This document shows positions 28,847 to 37,745 of a stretch of 64,000 bases of DNA, one piece after another; position 1 is the first letter of the stretch, and each line of letters begins with the position of its first letter. A program made the position numbers and the translations under genes. Source of the stretch: Mycolicibacter heraklionensis (GTDB taxonomy: Bacteria; Actinomycetota; Actinomycetes; Mycobacteriales; Mycobacteriaceae); NCBI RefSeq assembly GCF_019645815.1, contig NZ_CP080997.1, positions 1,116,001 through 1,180,000 on the forward strand, given 5' to 3'. Under the pieces are notes generated by a model, which saw only the letters and a list, made by a program, of their open reading frames with translations, was not told the DNA's origin and searched no databases.

Positions 28847-28858
28847 GTATTCGACTAC
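28847..28858 (+). promoter_or_regulatory. Island motif site 8 (GTA-N6-TAC)
   Basis: GTATTCGACTACTCGTG, 81 bases before the peroxidase start; the wider palindrome is GAGTA-N6-TACTC (28845-28860). It also lies 158 bases from the divergent 91-residue gene, so it could serve both sides. Confidence 0.65.
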
Positions 28859-28939
28859 TCGTGTTCTTTCCGATGTGACGTTCGACGATCGACGAGGCCG
28901 GGGATCGGAATCGAAAGACCACAGAGAGGCGGGATCGAA

Positions 28940-31858
28940 GTGCGGGCAACAATGTCGCGGTTCATGTCGAGAGCCGCCGAAAGGGCCGATCGCACGATCG
29001 GGTGGTCGCGGCTGCCCAGGCCGCTGGCGGTCGCGGTGTTGGTCGGGCTGCGCAATCAGCTACGGGCATACAACCTTTACGACGTGGGCCGCGGCCCCGC
29101 AGACCGGCCGCCGGACGACGGACAAGCCTTCGGCAACCCGCTGGGCGCCCGAACCCTCAACGGCACCTATAACGATGTCGACGACCCGCTGATGGGTTCA
29201 CAGGGAAGCAGGTTCGGCCGCAATGTCCCGCCGGCGTACACCTACCCGGAGGATCCCGCGGAACTGCTGGATCCGAATCCGCGGCTGGTCAGCCGGCGGT
29301 TGCTCGGTCGCGACCATTTTCAGCCGGCCACCACTCTCAACCTGCTGGCCGCCGCGTGGATCCAGTTCGAGGTGCACGACTGGTTCAGTCACGGCACCGT
29401 CGGCGCGCAGCCCTGGCAGATCCCGCTGCACGACCATGACCCCTGGCCGCAGCGGCCCATGACGATCAACCGCGCGGCGCCCGACCCCAGCCCTGATCCG
29501 GACGGTCCGCCCACGTTCGTGACCGGCGACACCCACTGGTGGGACGCCTCGCAGATCTACGGATCTACGCCGGATTTCTGTGCCGGGCTGCGTGCCGGCC
29601 ACCACGGTCAGCTCAAGCTCGACCAGATGGGGTTGCCGCCGGCCGAACTGGAGCGCCACCTAGACCTGAGCGGCGCCGCCGGGAACTTCTGGGTCGGCCT
29701 GGCCATCTTGCACTCACTGTTCATGCGTGAACACAACGCGATCTGCGAACAGCTTGCGGCCCGGTACCCGCAGCTGGGCGATCAGGAACTGTACGAGAAG
29801 GCCCGGCTGGTCAACGCCGCGCTGATCGCCAAGATCCACACGATCGATTGGACACCGGCCATCATCGCCCACCCGACAACCGTGTTCGCCATGCGAGCGA
29901 ACTGGTTTGGGGTACTGGGCGAGCGGTTCCGGCGTCGCTTCGGGCGCATCACCGACAGCGAGGTGCTGCAGGGCATACCCGGGTCACCCACCAACCATCA
30001 CGGCGTTCCCTATTCGCTCACCGAAGAGTTTGTGGCCGTCTACCGTATGCATCCGCTGATCCCCGACAGCTTCTTGTTCCGCTCGCTCGCCGATGACTGT
30101 GTCGTGGCCGAACACGAGTTCCCCGACCTGACCGTCCTGCACGTGCGCGAGCGGCTGGGCGAGATGTCGATGGCCGACATCTTCTACTCGTTTGGTCGCG
30201 CCCACCCCGGCGCCATCACGCTGCACAACTACCCGCGGCACCTGCAGCACTTCGAGCGCCCAGACGGATCACTGCTCGACCTGGCCGCCACCGACATACT
30301 CAGGGTGCGCGAGCGAGGCGTGCCGCGCTACAACGAGTTCCGGCGTCTGCTGCGTCTCAAACCGGTGTCGTCGTTCGACGAGTTGACCGACAACCCAGTA
30401 TGGGCCGAGGAACTACGTCAGATCTACGCCGACGTGGAGAGGGTCGACCTGATGGTCGGGCTGTACGCCGAACCCAAGCCGAGAGGATTCGGGTTCAGTG
30501 ACACCGCGTTTCGGATCTTTGTGCTGATGGCATCGCGCAGACTCGCCAGCGACCGCTTCTTCACGCGCGATTTCCGTCCCGAGGTCTACACCCCGGCGGG
30601 GATGGACTGGGTCGCCGACAACGACATGCGGACCGTGCTGCTGCGGCATTTCCCGGCACTGGCACCGGCCCTGGACGGCGTCGCCAATCCCTTCGCGCCC
30701 TGGCATCCCGTCGACGCGTCGTCGCGAGCGTCGGCGGCCGGTATTCCCGGCGAGGGCGTGGCACGCAGCGATACCGAACGCAGCTACGTGCGTTACCGCG
30801 AAGACCTGGAGCGGCCACGATCCGACGAGAACGAGGTGATCGACCGGATCACCGCCGCGCTGCGTCACAACAATGAACGGGCCTATCGCAAGTTCAAGCA
30901 CGGTCTGCGCGACGCGCACGCCAAGAGCCATGCGATCCTGCGCGGAGAACTCACCGTCTACCCCGATCTCCCCGAAGAGCTGGCGCAGGGGCTGTTCGCC
31001 GCGCCCGCGACCTACCCGGTGATCGCGCGGATCTCCACGACGTCGGGAGTGCTGCGCAGCGATCAGATCCGCGGTGTCCGCGGCCTGGCGATCAAGGTCC
31101 TCGGTGTGCGTGGACCGCGCGCCCTGGCCGATGACGATGCCTCCACGCAGGATTTCATCATGGTGACTCACCGCGAGTTCTTGTTCGCCGACGCCCATGC
31201 CTACCTTGCGCAGGGAATGCCGACCGCCCGGGTGCTGGCGATGCTGCCAGACCGTGCGCTGTGGGCGGGCAGCGAGCTCTTGGCCGCCGTGAACAAGGTC
31301 GGTGTCCGGCTGCCGTCGAACCTCGCGGTATTCGTCGCGCCCAATACCCACATCCTGGGCGAGACGTTTTATTCGTCGGCGCCGCTGCGCTACGGCGACT
31401 ACGTCGCGAAGATGCTCTACGCGCCGTTGTCGGACGCGGTGCGCAACCTCCAAGGCCAACTGGTGTCTCGCGATGCCGGCCAGGACGCCCATCGGGACCT
31501 GATGGTCCAGTTCTTTCGCGACAACAGCGCCGAATACGAACTGCGCGTGCAACTGTGCACCGACACCGTGACGATGCCGATCGAAGACGCCACGGTGGCC
31601 TGGCCCGAAGCCGCATCGCCGCACCGGCCGGTGGCCAAGATAACCTTTCCCCCCCAAAACCCGTGCAGCCCGGAGCGGCGTGCCTTCGGTGACGATGTGC
31701 TGTCGTTCAACTCCTGGCGCGCACTGGCAGATCACCGTCCCCTCGGCTCCATCAACCGGCTCAAGAGGCAGGTTTATGAGGCGTCGAGCCAATTTCGTCA
31801 CACCGTGAACGCCGCGCCGCGAATCGAACCGACCGATATCACGCAGCTGCCGGATTGA
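28940..31858 (+). CDS. Animal-type haem peroxidase/dioxygenase joined to a catalase-like domain
   Basis: The 972-residue protein has two haem enzyme modules. Residues about 40-590 match the animal haem peroxidase fold of the cyclooxygenase and alpha-dioxygenase group: distal histidine H146 in QFEVHDWFSH, FMREHNAIC near 261, and YRMH at 368-371 with proximal H371. Y368 sits where the catalytic tyrosine of cyclooxygenases lies. Residues about 630-960 match small catalases and catalase-related hydroperoxide enzymes: H660/H664 in RDAHAKSHAILRGEL, RGLAIKV near 714, and R817-YGD-Y821, the R-x3-Y proximal ligand pattern. GTG at 28940 follows AGAGGCGGG. A fatty-acid oxygenase plus hydroperoxide-processing enzyme is the attractive reading; not proven. 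Confidence 0.85.
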   Translation: MRATMSRFMSRAAERADRTIGWSRLPRPLAVAVLVGLRNQLRAYNLYDVGRGPADRPPDDGQAFGNPLGARTLNGTYNDVDDPLMGSQGSRFGRNVPPAYTYPEDPAELLDPNPRLVSRRLLGRDHFQPATTLNLLAAAWIQFEVHDWFSHGTVGAQPWQIPLHDHDPWPQRPMTINRAAPDPSPDPDGPPTFVTGDTHWWDASQIYGSTPDFCAGLRAGHHGQLKLDQMGLPPAELERHLDLSGAAGNFWVGLAILHSLFMREHNAICEQLAARYPQLGDQELYEKARLVNAALIAKIHTIDWTPAIIAHPTTVFAMRANWFGVLGERFRRRFGRITDSEVLQGIPGSPTNHHGVPYSLTEEFVAVYRMHPLIPDSFLFRSLADDCVVAEHEFPDLTVLHVRERLGEMSMADIFYSFGRAHPGAITLHNYPRHLQHFERPDGSLLDLAATDILRVRERGVPRYNEFRRLLRLKPVSSFDELTDNPVWAEELRQIYADVERVDLMVGLYAEPKPRGFGFSDTAFRIFVLMASRRLASDRFFTRDFRPEVYTPAGMDWVADNDMRTVLLRHFPALAPALDGVANPFAPWHPVDASSRASAAGIPGEGVARSDTERSYVRYREDLERPRSDENEVIDRITAALRHNNERAYRKFKHGLRDAHAKSHAILRGELTVYPDLPEELAQGLFAAPATYPVIARISTTSGVLRSDQIRGVRGLAIKVLGVRGPRALADDDASTQDFIMVTHREFLFADAHAYLAQGMPTARVLAMLPDRALWAGSELLAAVNKVGVRLPSNLAVFVAPNTHILGETFYSSAPLRYGDYVAKMLYAPLSDAVRNLQGQLVSRDAGQDAHRDLMVQFFRDNSAEYELRVQLCTDTVTMPIEDATVAWPEAASPHRPVAKITFPPQNPCSPERRAFGDDVLSFNSWRALADHRPLGSINRLKRQVYEASSQFRHTVNAAPRIEPTDITQLPD

Positions 31859-31962
31859 CCCGGGTCGCTGCAGCCGCCATGCATGCGCCAGGCCGGAGGA
31901 ATGCGATTCTGAAGCGGATTATTGCTGGTGACGCGCGGAAAGCCGACTTACACTATCGATCC

Positions 31963-34563
31963 ATGGCAGGCGGTTGGCGGCTGCTCGATCGCCCCGTGGA
32001 ATACGAGGCGATCCGCTCTTCGCTGAGCGACGAAGACAGCTGCGGTGTGGTCCTGGTGGGCTCCGCCGGAGTCGGCAAGACGACTTTGGCCCGCGCCGTC
32101 ACCAGATCGCTGACTTCGCAGGTGCGCTGGGTGGCATGCACCGAGTCCTCCCGCAGTATCCCGCTGGGTGCGTTTGCCCAGTGGGTGGAGGCGTCCGCCT
32201 CACGCGACCCGATCGCGCTGCTGATGTCGGCGCGCAAATCCCTTCTGGCCGACGGTGACACCGTTATCGGTGTTGACGACGCGCACCTGTTGGACGAACT
32301 GTCGGCCACTTTGCTGCACCAGATCGTGGTGGAGCGGGCGGCGCGCGTGGTGGCCACGGTGCGCAGCGGCGAACCGGTTCTCGACGCCGTCACCGCGCTG
32401 TGGAAGGACGGGCACCTGCGACGCCTCGAGCTTCAGGTCTTCACCAAGGAACAAAGTGTCGCGCTGGTCGAATCGGCCCTGGGCGGGACGCTCGAGGGGC
32501 TCAGCGCCGACGTCATGTGGGAAGCGTCGGGCGGCAATCCGTTGTTCTTGCGCCACTTGGTCGAGGGGGCGGTCGATGCGGGAACTTTGACTGAAGTCAA
32601 CGGCGTGTGGCAGCTGCGTGGGCCGACGACGATCCCGTCCGGTCTGGCTGCTCTGCTCGACGAGCGTCTCGATCGCGCCGGCAATGACGTCGTCGGCGCG
32701 TTGAAGCTGTTGGCGCTGTGCGAACCACTGGACGTTGATGCGTTGTGTGAGTTGGCCGGTGAGGAGGCGGTGGACGCCGCAGAGGTGCAAGGCCTGATCC
32801 GCGTCGCGCAGGACGGTCGGCACCTCAGCGCGCGGTTCAGCCACCCCGTATTCGGTGACGTCGTCCGCCGCCGGGTCGGGACCGCGTCGGCACGCAGTCT
32901 GCGCGGCCGCATCGTGCAGGTTCTTCGAGACCGTGATCTGGAATCGGCCACTGACCGCATCCGGCTGGCGCACTTGTGCATCGACAGCGACCAGGTGGTG
33001 GATATGGGCTCGCTCATCAGCGCGGCCAAGGACGCGATCTTCCTGTCGAACCTGCCGCTTGGGGAACGGTTGGCACGCGCGGCGTTTGAGCGGGGTGGTG
33101 GTTTGCGCGCCGCCGAACTCCTGTCGCGGGCGCTGCTATGGCAGGGCCATCCGGTCCAAGCCGACGAGATCCTCGCCCGCTTTGATCCGTCCCACCTCGA
33201 TGAGCTACAGCTCGTACAGTGGGGCATCCCTCGGCTGTCGATCCTGTTCTGGTCGATGGGTGATATCACGCAGGCCACCGAGCTCTTGAAACTGTTGCAC
33301 AGCCGCGTGGAACACCCGGCCCTCAAGCTCATCGTGGACGCCACCGAGTCGGCAATGGCAGTCCACCAGAACAAGATCGACGAGGGATTGGCCGCAGCCG
33401 AGAAGGTGTTGGCGGACCCCCACGCCCCGAAGCAAGCCATCGATTTCGCCGCTTTCGGTGCGGGACTCGCCATGCCGCTCGCGGGCCGCGGGGGTGATTT
33501 CGAACCGATTGCCGCCAGGTGCCGCGCCGAGCAGAAGGCCACCGACGGCATGCTTCGGGTAATGGTGCGCTACGGCGATGTGCTGGCGCTCACCTACGTC
33601 GGGGAACTCGACCTGGCCGATCGGCGGGTAGCCGAGTACGCGCAGTTCTCGTCTGCCGGGCAGTTCGTCGGATGGGCGATTGCCAAGATCATGGCCGGCC
33701 TGGTCGCGACATATCGTGGCAGATTCCGCGATGCGATCTCGTCGATGGAGCAGGCGATCGCGGCGTTGAACGCTGAAGCCTCACTGCCCTGGCAGCTGCC
33801 CGCACGGGTGCTGCTGGTGCGCGCGCACGCCGCGCTGACCAACATCGACGAGGCAGAGCGGGTGCTGGACGCTACCAAGGAACACACCGGCCCGCACGAG
33901 GCGCTGTGGGAGCCGCAGGTGATGATCGCCAAGTCGTGGCTTGCCGCCGCCAAGGGCGGCGAACGCTCGGCCGTCGACTTGGCCCGCGCCGCCGCAGGTC
34001 TCGCCCGCAGCTCGGGCCAGTTCGCGGTCGAAGCCGAGGCATTGCACCATGCGGCCCGGTTCGGCGACCGCACCGTCGCCGGTCGACTGCGGACATTGGC
34101 GACACGCGTCGGGGGACAGGTCGCGGCCATGTACGCCCGACATGCGGAGGCCGTGGGCGCCGGGGACGCGTCTGCCCTGGACGCGGCCAGTGTCGAATTC
34201 GAAGCCGCGGGCTTGATGTTGTCCGCCGCGGACGCCGTCGCGCAGGCGGTGCCGTTGTACGAGCGTGCCGGTCAGCGGCGCAGGAGCGCGGAGTCAGCAG
34301 CGCGTGCGCTGTGGCTTGCCACGCATTGCGACGGGGCGATGACGCCGGCCATCAGAAATGCGGCGCGACCCCTGCCGGTGACCTCACGCGAGCGTGAGAT
34401 CGCGGCGTTGATCGCCCGTGGACTGTCGAATCGGCAGATCGCCGAGCGGCTGACGGTGTCGGTCCGCACTGTCGAGGGTCACATCTACCGCGCCTGCATC
34501 AAGCTCGACATCGCCGATCGCGACGATCTCGCGAAGATCGTCTGGCAGGAGCCCGCCGGATAG
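31963..34563 (+). CDS. LAL-type LuxR-family transcriptional regulator
   Basis: The 866-residue protein has an N-terminal AAA/NB-ARC-like ATPase (Walker A GSAGVGKTTLA near residue 30, Walker B TVIGVDDAHLLD near 100), a long helical TPR-like middle, and a C-terminal LuxR helix-turn-helix (TSREREIAALIARGLSNRQI...SVRTVEGHI). This is the LAL (large ATP-binding LuxR) class, which respond to ligands and bind inverted repeats. ATG at 31963 is preferred to the frame start at 31855: TACACT at 31949-31954 is a -10-like element 8 bases before it, pointing to a leaderless message. It closes the island and is the obvious candidate to bind the GTA-N6-TAC sites. Confidence 0.9.
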   Translation: MAGGWRLLDRPVEYEAIRSSLSDEDSCGVVLVGSAGVGKTTLARAVTRSLTSQVRWVACTESSRSIPLGAFAQWVEASASRDPIALLMSARKSLLADGDTVIGVDDAHLLDELSATLLHQIVVERAARVVATVRSGEPVLDAVTALWKDGHLRRLELQVFTKEQSVALVESALGGTLEGLSADVMWEASGGNPLFLRHLVEGAVDAGTLTEVNGVWQLRGPTTIPSGLAALLDERLDRAGNDVVGALKLLALCEPLDVDALCELAGEEAVDAAEVQGLIRVAQDGRHLSARFSHPVFGDVVRRRVGTASARSLRGRIVQVLRDRDLESATDRIRLAHLCIDSDQVVDMGSLISAAKDAIFLSNLPLGERLARAAFERGGGLRAAELLSRALLWQGHPVQADEILARFDPSHLDELQLVQWGIPRLSILFWSMGDITQATELLKLLHSRVEHPALKLIVDATESAMAVHQNKIDEGLAAAEKVLADPHAPKQAIDFAAFGAGLAMPLAGRGGDFEPIAARCRAEQKATDGMLRVMVRYGDVLALTYVGELDLADRRVAEYAQFSSAGQFVGWAIAKIMAGLVATYRGRFRDAISSMEQAIAALNAEASLPWQLPARVLLVRAHAALTNIDEAERVLDATKEHTGPHEALWEPQVMIAKSWLAAAKGGERSAVDLARAAAGLARSSGQFAVEAEALHHAARFGDRTVAGRLRTLATRVGGQVAAMYARHAEAVGAGDASALDAASVEFEAAGLMLSAADAVAQAVPLYERAGQRRRSAESAARALWLATHCDGAMTPAIRNAARPLPVTSREREIAALIARGLSNRQIAERLTVSVRTVEGHIYRACIKLDIADRDDLAKIVWQEPAG

Positions 34564-34585
34564 CCGAGGCGCGGCGGTGAGGCGT

Positions 34586-36112
34586 TCAGTCTTGCGAGCG
34601 GGTGGACCCGTTCCAGCCGCCGGGGATCATCGGCATCTGGGGTCCGCTGCCGAACCGATCGTCGGCAAGGGTGGTCAGCCCTGCCGCGCGCCGGTCCGAA
34701 TTGGCGGCCGTGCCGGCGAAGCCCAGCGGGCCGGCCCCGGAATCCGAGGCGCTGGCGCCCGGGGGCGTCTCCCACTCCGGCGTCACACCGATGTTCATAT
34801 CCATGTATTCGTCGCCGAATCCGCGCTGCTTGGCGCGCTGGCGCTGCCGGCGCTTGGCGGCCAGCGCCTGCGCCGTCGCCTCACCGGGGGCGCCCTGGCT
34901 CTCCGAGGCCTCTTCGTCGGCACTGCGGGAACGTCGCGCACCGCTGGAGCTGCGCGCCGACGAGGAGACACTGCTCACCAGGTACAGGCAGGAGGTCGGC
35001 CCGAATCCGACGCCCGGCCCGCCACCCGCCGCGCCGCCGGCCGGCATGCCGGCGCCTGCGGTGGCCGGAGCGGTGGTTCCCGCCGAGGAGATCGGGTCCG
35101 CGCAGGCGCACGCCTCGGCGCCCGCCGGCACCGGGGCACCCGCGGCGACCGGGGCGCCGACGCTGCCGCCCACCGGCATCGGCGGGGTCGGCTCGACGGT
35201 CTGGTCGAGCCCGACCGCACCGATTGCGCCGAGCGCACCGAGTCCGGCGGCGGCGGCCAGAGCGGGCAACGCGGCCATCACGATCGGGATCGCCATCTGC
35301 AGGGCAATCTGCCCGATCGGCCACAACAGCATCAGCGTGTGGAAGGTGAACCAGCCGAAGGCCCCGGCCAGAATGGGGGACATCCCCGGGATCTGCAGCA
35401 GCATCTGGGTGACCGAGCTGGCAAACGGAAACGCCTCGATCGGATATCCGTCGAAGCCCAACTGCGACCACAGCCACTTGGCGATCGGGTCCGCAAAGCC
35501 CATGTTGTACTGCGTGATCAGGTCCTTGAGCTGCTGCTCCCAACTGGGCGCGGCAGCGGCCTCGGCAGCCCCCGGGGCCACGATCGGCGGCGCGGGCGTC
35601 ACAGGCGGAACCGAGGCCAGCGCCGCTCCCGCGACGCCCTGGTAGACGGTCATCATCTCCGCGGCCTGGACCCACATCCGGGCATAGTCGGCTTCGTTCA
35701 CCGCGATCGGGATGGTGTTGACGCCGAAGAAGTTCGTCGCCACGAGCGCCGCGTGCACAGCGTGGTTGGCGGCCAGTTCGGCCAGCGTGGGCATGCCGGC
35801 CAGCGCGGCGGTGTAGGCCGTGGCCGCGGTTTGATGCAGGCCGGCCGCGGCGGTGCTCTTGGCGGCGCTCTCGGCCAGCCAGCTCAGATACGGGCCGTGC
35901 GCGGCCGCGTACTGCTGGGCGCTGGGGCCCTGCCAGGCGCCGGCCTGCACTCCGGCCAGCACCGCGTCGAGCTCGGCCGCCACTTCGGCGTATTCCGCGC
36001 TCAGCACCGAGTACGCCGACGCCGATTCCAGCAGCGGCCCGGGGCCGGGCCCGGCGCTCAGCAGCGCCGAGTGCACCTCCGGCGGCGACGCCAGCCAGAC
36101 CGGTGCGGTCAT
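34586..36112 (-). CDS. PPE family protein, PPW subgroup
   Basis: The 508-residue protein has the PPE domain (WLASPPEVHSALLSAGPG at the start, a WQGPSAQQY WxG-type turn, about 170 residues) and ends with the PPW signature: a GFAGT segment followed by PQMPMIPGGW near the C-terminus. The middle has hydrophobic helices and a Ser/Arg-rich linker. PPE proteins are exported by ESX systems and normally pair with a PE protein, but no PE gene is adjacent. ATG at 36112 follows GAGGTG; an upstream GTG at 36148 is less likely. Divergent from the anti-sigma/SigC frame. Confidence 0.93.
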   Translation of the reverse strand: MTAPVWLASPPEVHSALLSAGPGPGPLLESASAYSVLSAEYAEVAAELDAVLAGVQAGAWQGPSAQQYAAAHGPYLSWLAESAAKSTAAAGLHQTAATAYTAALAGMPTLAELAANHAVHAALVATNFFGVNTIPIAVNEADYARMWVQAAEMMTVYQGVAGAALASVPPVTPAPPIVAPGAAEAAAAPSWEQQLKDLITQYNMGFADPIAKWLWSQLGFDGYPIEAFPFASSVTQMLLQIPGMSPILAGAFGWFTFHTLMLLWPIGQIALQMAIPIVMAALPALAAAAGLGALGAIGAVGLDQTVEPTPPMPVGGSVGAPVAAGAPVPAGAEACACADPISSAGTTAPATAGAGMPAGGAAGGGPGVGFGPTSCLYLVSSVSSSARSSSGARRSRSADEEASESQGAPGEATAQALAAKRRQRQRAKQRGFGDEYMDMNIGVTPEWETPPGASASDSGAGPLGFAGTAANSDRRAAGLTTLADDRFGSGPQMPMIPGGWNGSTRSQD

Positions 36113-36212
36113 CGAGCACCTCTTCCCAACGTGATCTTGTTCGGTCAACCAATTGGTCGCGGCGTGGCCCGGTTTGGTTCCCTGCAGACGAATCTTTGTA
36201 TCCGGGCGCCGA

Positions 36213-37610
36213 ATGAGCGACTATGTCGGCATGCGGTGCGAGGTGGTGCGCGAGACCCTGTCGTCGCTGCTCGACGGCGAGCAGCAGGAGCTGCCGGCGC
36301 AGCAGGTCGACGCGCACCTGGCATCTTGCCGCAGTTGCCGGCGCTGGCTGGTCGGGGCCGCCGCGCAGGCCCGCAAGCTGACCGAGATCAACAGCGACAC
36401 CGACGGTGACGCCGGCCCCGACCTGGCCGCCCAGATTCTGGCGGCCGCCGGGGTGACATCGGTCACCGCCGAGAGCTCCGGCGGCAGCCTGTGGTCGCGG
36501 TGGGGCTTTCGGCGGCCGGCGCTGATAGCCGTCGGGGTGCTCCAGGTGGCGATGGCGGCGGTGCAGATCGCCGGCGTGGACTTCGGCATGGTGTCGGCGC
36601 ACGGACACGGGCACGGCGCCGCCACCGGAGCGCATTTGCTGCATGAGTCCACCGCCTGGTTGCTGGCGCTCGGCGGGGCGATGATCGCCGCCGGTATCTG
36701 GCCGTCCGTGGCGGTCGGCGTTGCCGCGATCGCCGGAGTGTATGCCCTGGCATTGGGCGGTTACGTGGCTGTCGACGCCTACCACGGTCAGGTGACGGCA
36801 GCTCGGATCGCCAGTCACCTGCCGGTGCTGATCGGCTTGGTATTCGCTTTGCTGGTGGCGCGCCAACGCATCGGTGGCGCAGGCCCGCGCCCGGCCCGGT
36901 GGGACGTCGACGGCGCTGCGGATGGGGCTGGCCCGGCGGCGCCCGGCAGTCGGGGCCGGCGCCGCCATCTGCGGTCGGTCAACCGCTCCGACAGCTCTAC
37001 GACCATGCGTCGTAATAGCGTCGCGACCCCGGGTCTAAGGTGGATGTTCATGGCGGGAGCTGACCGGGTCGACGACGATGCTGTCACCGCTCTCGCCGTC
37101 GCCGCCGCAGCCGGTGATGCCCGGGCGCTGGAGGCTTTCATCAAGGCCACTCAGCACGATGTCTGGCGATTCGTGGCCTACCTTTTCGACGGTGTCAGCG
37201 CTGACGACCTGACCCAGGAAACCTTCCTGCGAGCCATCGGCGCGATCCCGCGGTTCGCCGGCCGTTCCAGCGCCCGGACCTGGCTGCTGGCCATCGCGCG
37301 CCGGGTGGTGGCCGACCACATTCGGTACCTCAAGTCGCGTCCGCGCACCGCGCCGGGCGCCGACCCCGAGCTGCTGCTCGACCGCGACCGGCCCGCCCGC
37401 GGCTTCGAGGACGTCGTCGAGGTGACCGCGTTGATCGCCGGCCTGTCGACCGATCAGCGCGAGGCATTGCTGCTGACCCAGCTCTTCGGCCTGTCCTATT
37501 CCGACGCGGCCGCGGTCTGTGGTTGCCCGGTGGGGACTATTCGGTCTCGAGTCGCACGCGCGCGTGACGCGCTGCTGGCCGATCCGGAACGCGGTGAGCT
37601 CACCGGTTAG
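36213..37610 (+). CDS. Zinc-finger anti-sigma-like membrane domain in one frame with SigC
   Basis: One uninterrupted frame encodes two proteins that are normally separate. Residues 1-70 ([15 protein letters not shown]...HLASCRSC) form a zf-HC2-type anti-sigma zinc finger with CEVV/HxxxCxxC ligands; residues about 105-235 carry several membrane helices. A low-complexity stretch with [16 protein letters not shown] follows, and then the whole of SigC begins at about residue 280. The first part would make a membrane anti-sigma factor. No stop codon was found between the parts; if translated from 36213 it is a 465-residue sigma/anti-sigma fusion. SigC can also be made alone from an internal start (see separate entry). 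A sequencing frameshift is an alternative. Confidence 0.7.
   Translation: MSDYVGMRCEVVRETLSSLLDGEQQELPAQQVDAHLASCRSCRRWLVGAAAQARKLTEINSDTDGDAGPDLAAQILAAAGVTSVTAESSGGSLWSRWGFRRPALIAVGVLQVAMAAVQIAGVDFGMVSAHGHGHGAATGAHLLHESTAWLLALGGAMIAAGIWPSVAVGVAAIAGVYALALGGYVAVDAYHGQVTAARIASHLPVLIGLVFALLVARQRIGGAGPRPARWDVDGAADGAGPAAPGSRGRRRHLRSVNRSDSSTTMRRNSVATPGLRWMFMAGADRVDDDAVTALAVAAAAGDARALEAFIKATQHDVWRFVAYLFDGVSADDLTQETFLRAIGAIPRFAGRSSARTWLLAIARRVVADHIRYLKSRPRTAPGADPELLLDRDRPARGFEDVVEVTALIAGLSTDQREALLLTQLFGLSYSDAAAVCGCPVGTIRSRVARARDALLADPERGELTG
37036..37041 (+). promoter_or_regulatory. Candidate internal -10 element for sigC
   Basis: TAAGGT lies 8 bases before the ATG at 37050, giving a leaderless start for SigC inside the longer fused frame. 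The -35 region was not recognised. Confidence 0.4.
37050..37610 (+). CDS. sigC: ECF RNA polymerase sigma factor SigC (internal start)
   Basis: From ATG 37050 the product is 186 residues, the size of Rv2069 SigC. Region 2 reads [33 protein letters not shown]; region 4 has [42 protein letters not shown]. SigC controls a small virulence- and metal-related set of genes in M. tuberculosis. There sigC is far from lpqU; here it lies 5' of lpqU and in frame with an anti-sigma-like membrane domain. The neighbouring -10-like element supports separate expression, but both readings are possible. Confidence 0.85.
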   Translation: MAGADRVDDDAVTALAVAAAAGDARALEAFIKATQHDVWRFVAYLFDGVSADDLTQETFLRAIGAIPRFAGRSSARTWLLAIARRVVADHIRYLKSRPRTAPGADPELLLDRDRPARGFEDVVEVTALIAGLSTDQREALLLTQLFGLSYSDAAAVCGCPVGTIRSRVARARDALLADPERGELTG

Positions 37611-37745
37611 ACCGGCTTGGATTCGCGCTGGCAGAGCCGGTTTTTACCAGGTGTGCAGGCGACGCGGGCAGTCGGTGGTGCCTCGCTCTTGGACCGGTCA
37701 TGGAACGATGGACGCAAAACCATAGCTTCGAGGTTGGGGAGAGCG

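Noticed and set aside
12893..34563. Contractile injection (eCIS/phage-tail) cluster
   Set aside because: LysM proteins and toxins are suggestive, but no sheath, tube, baseplate or AAA tail genes are present in the window.
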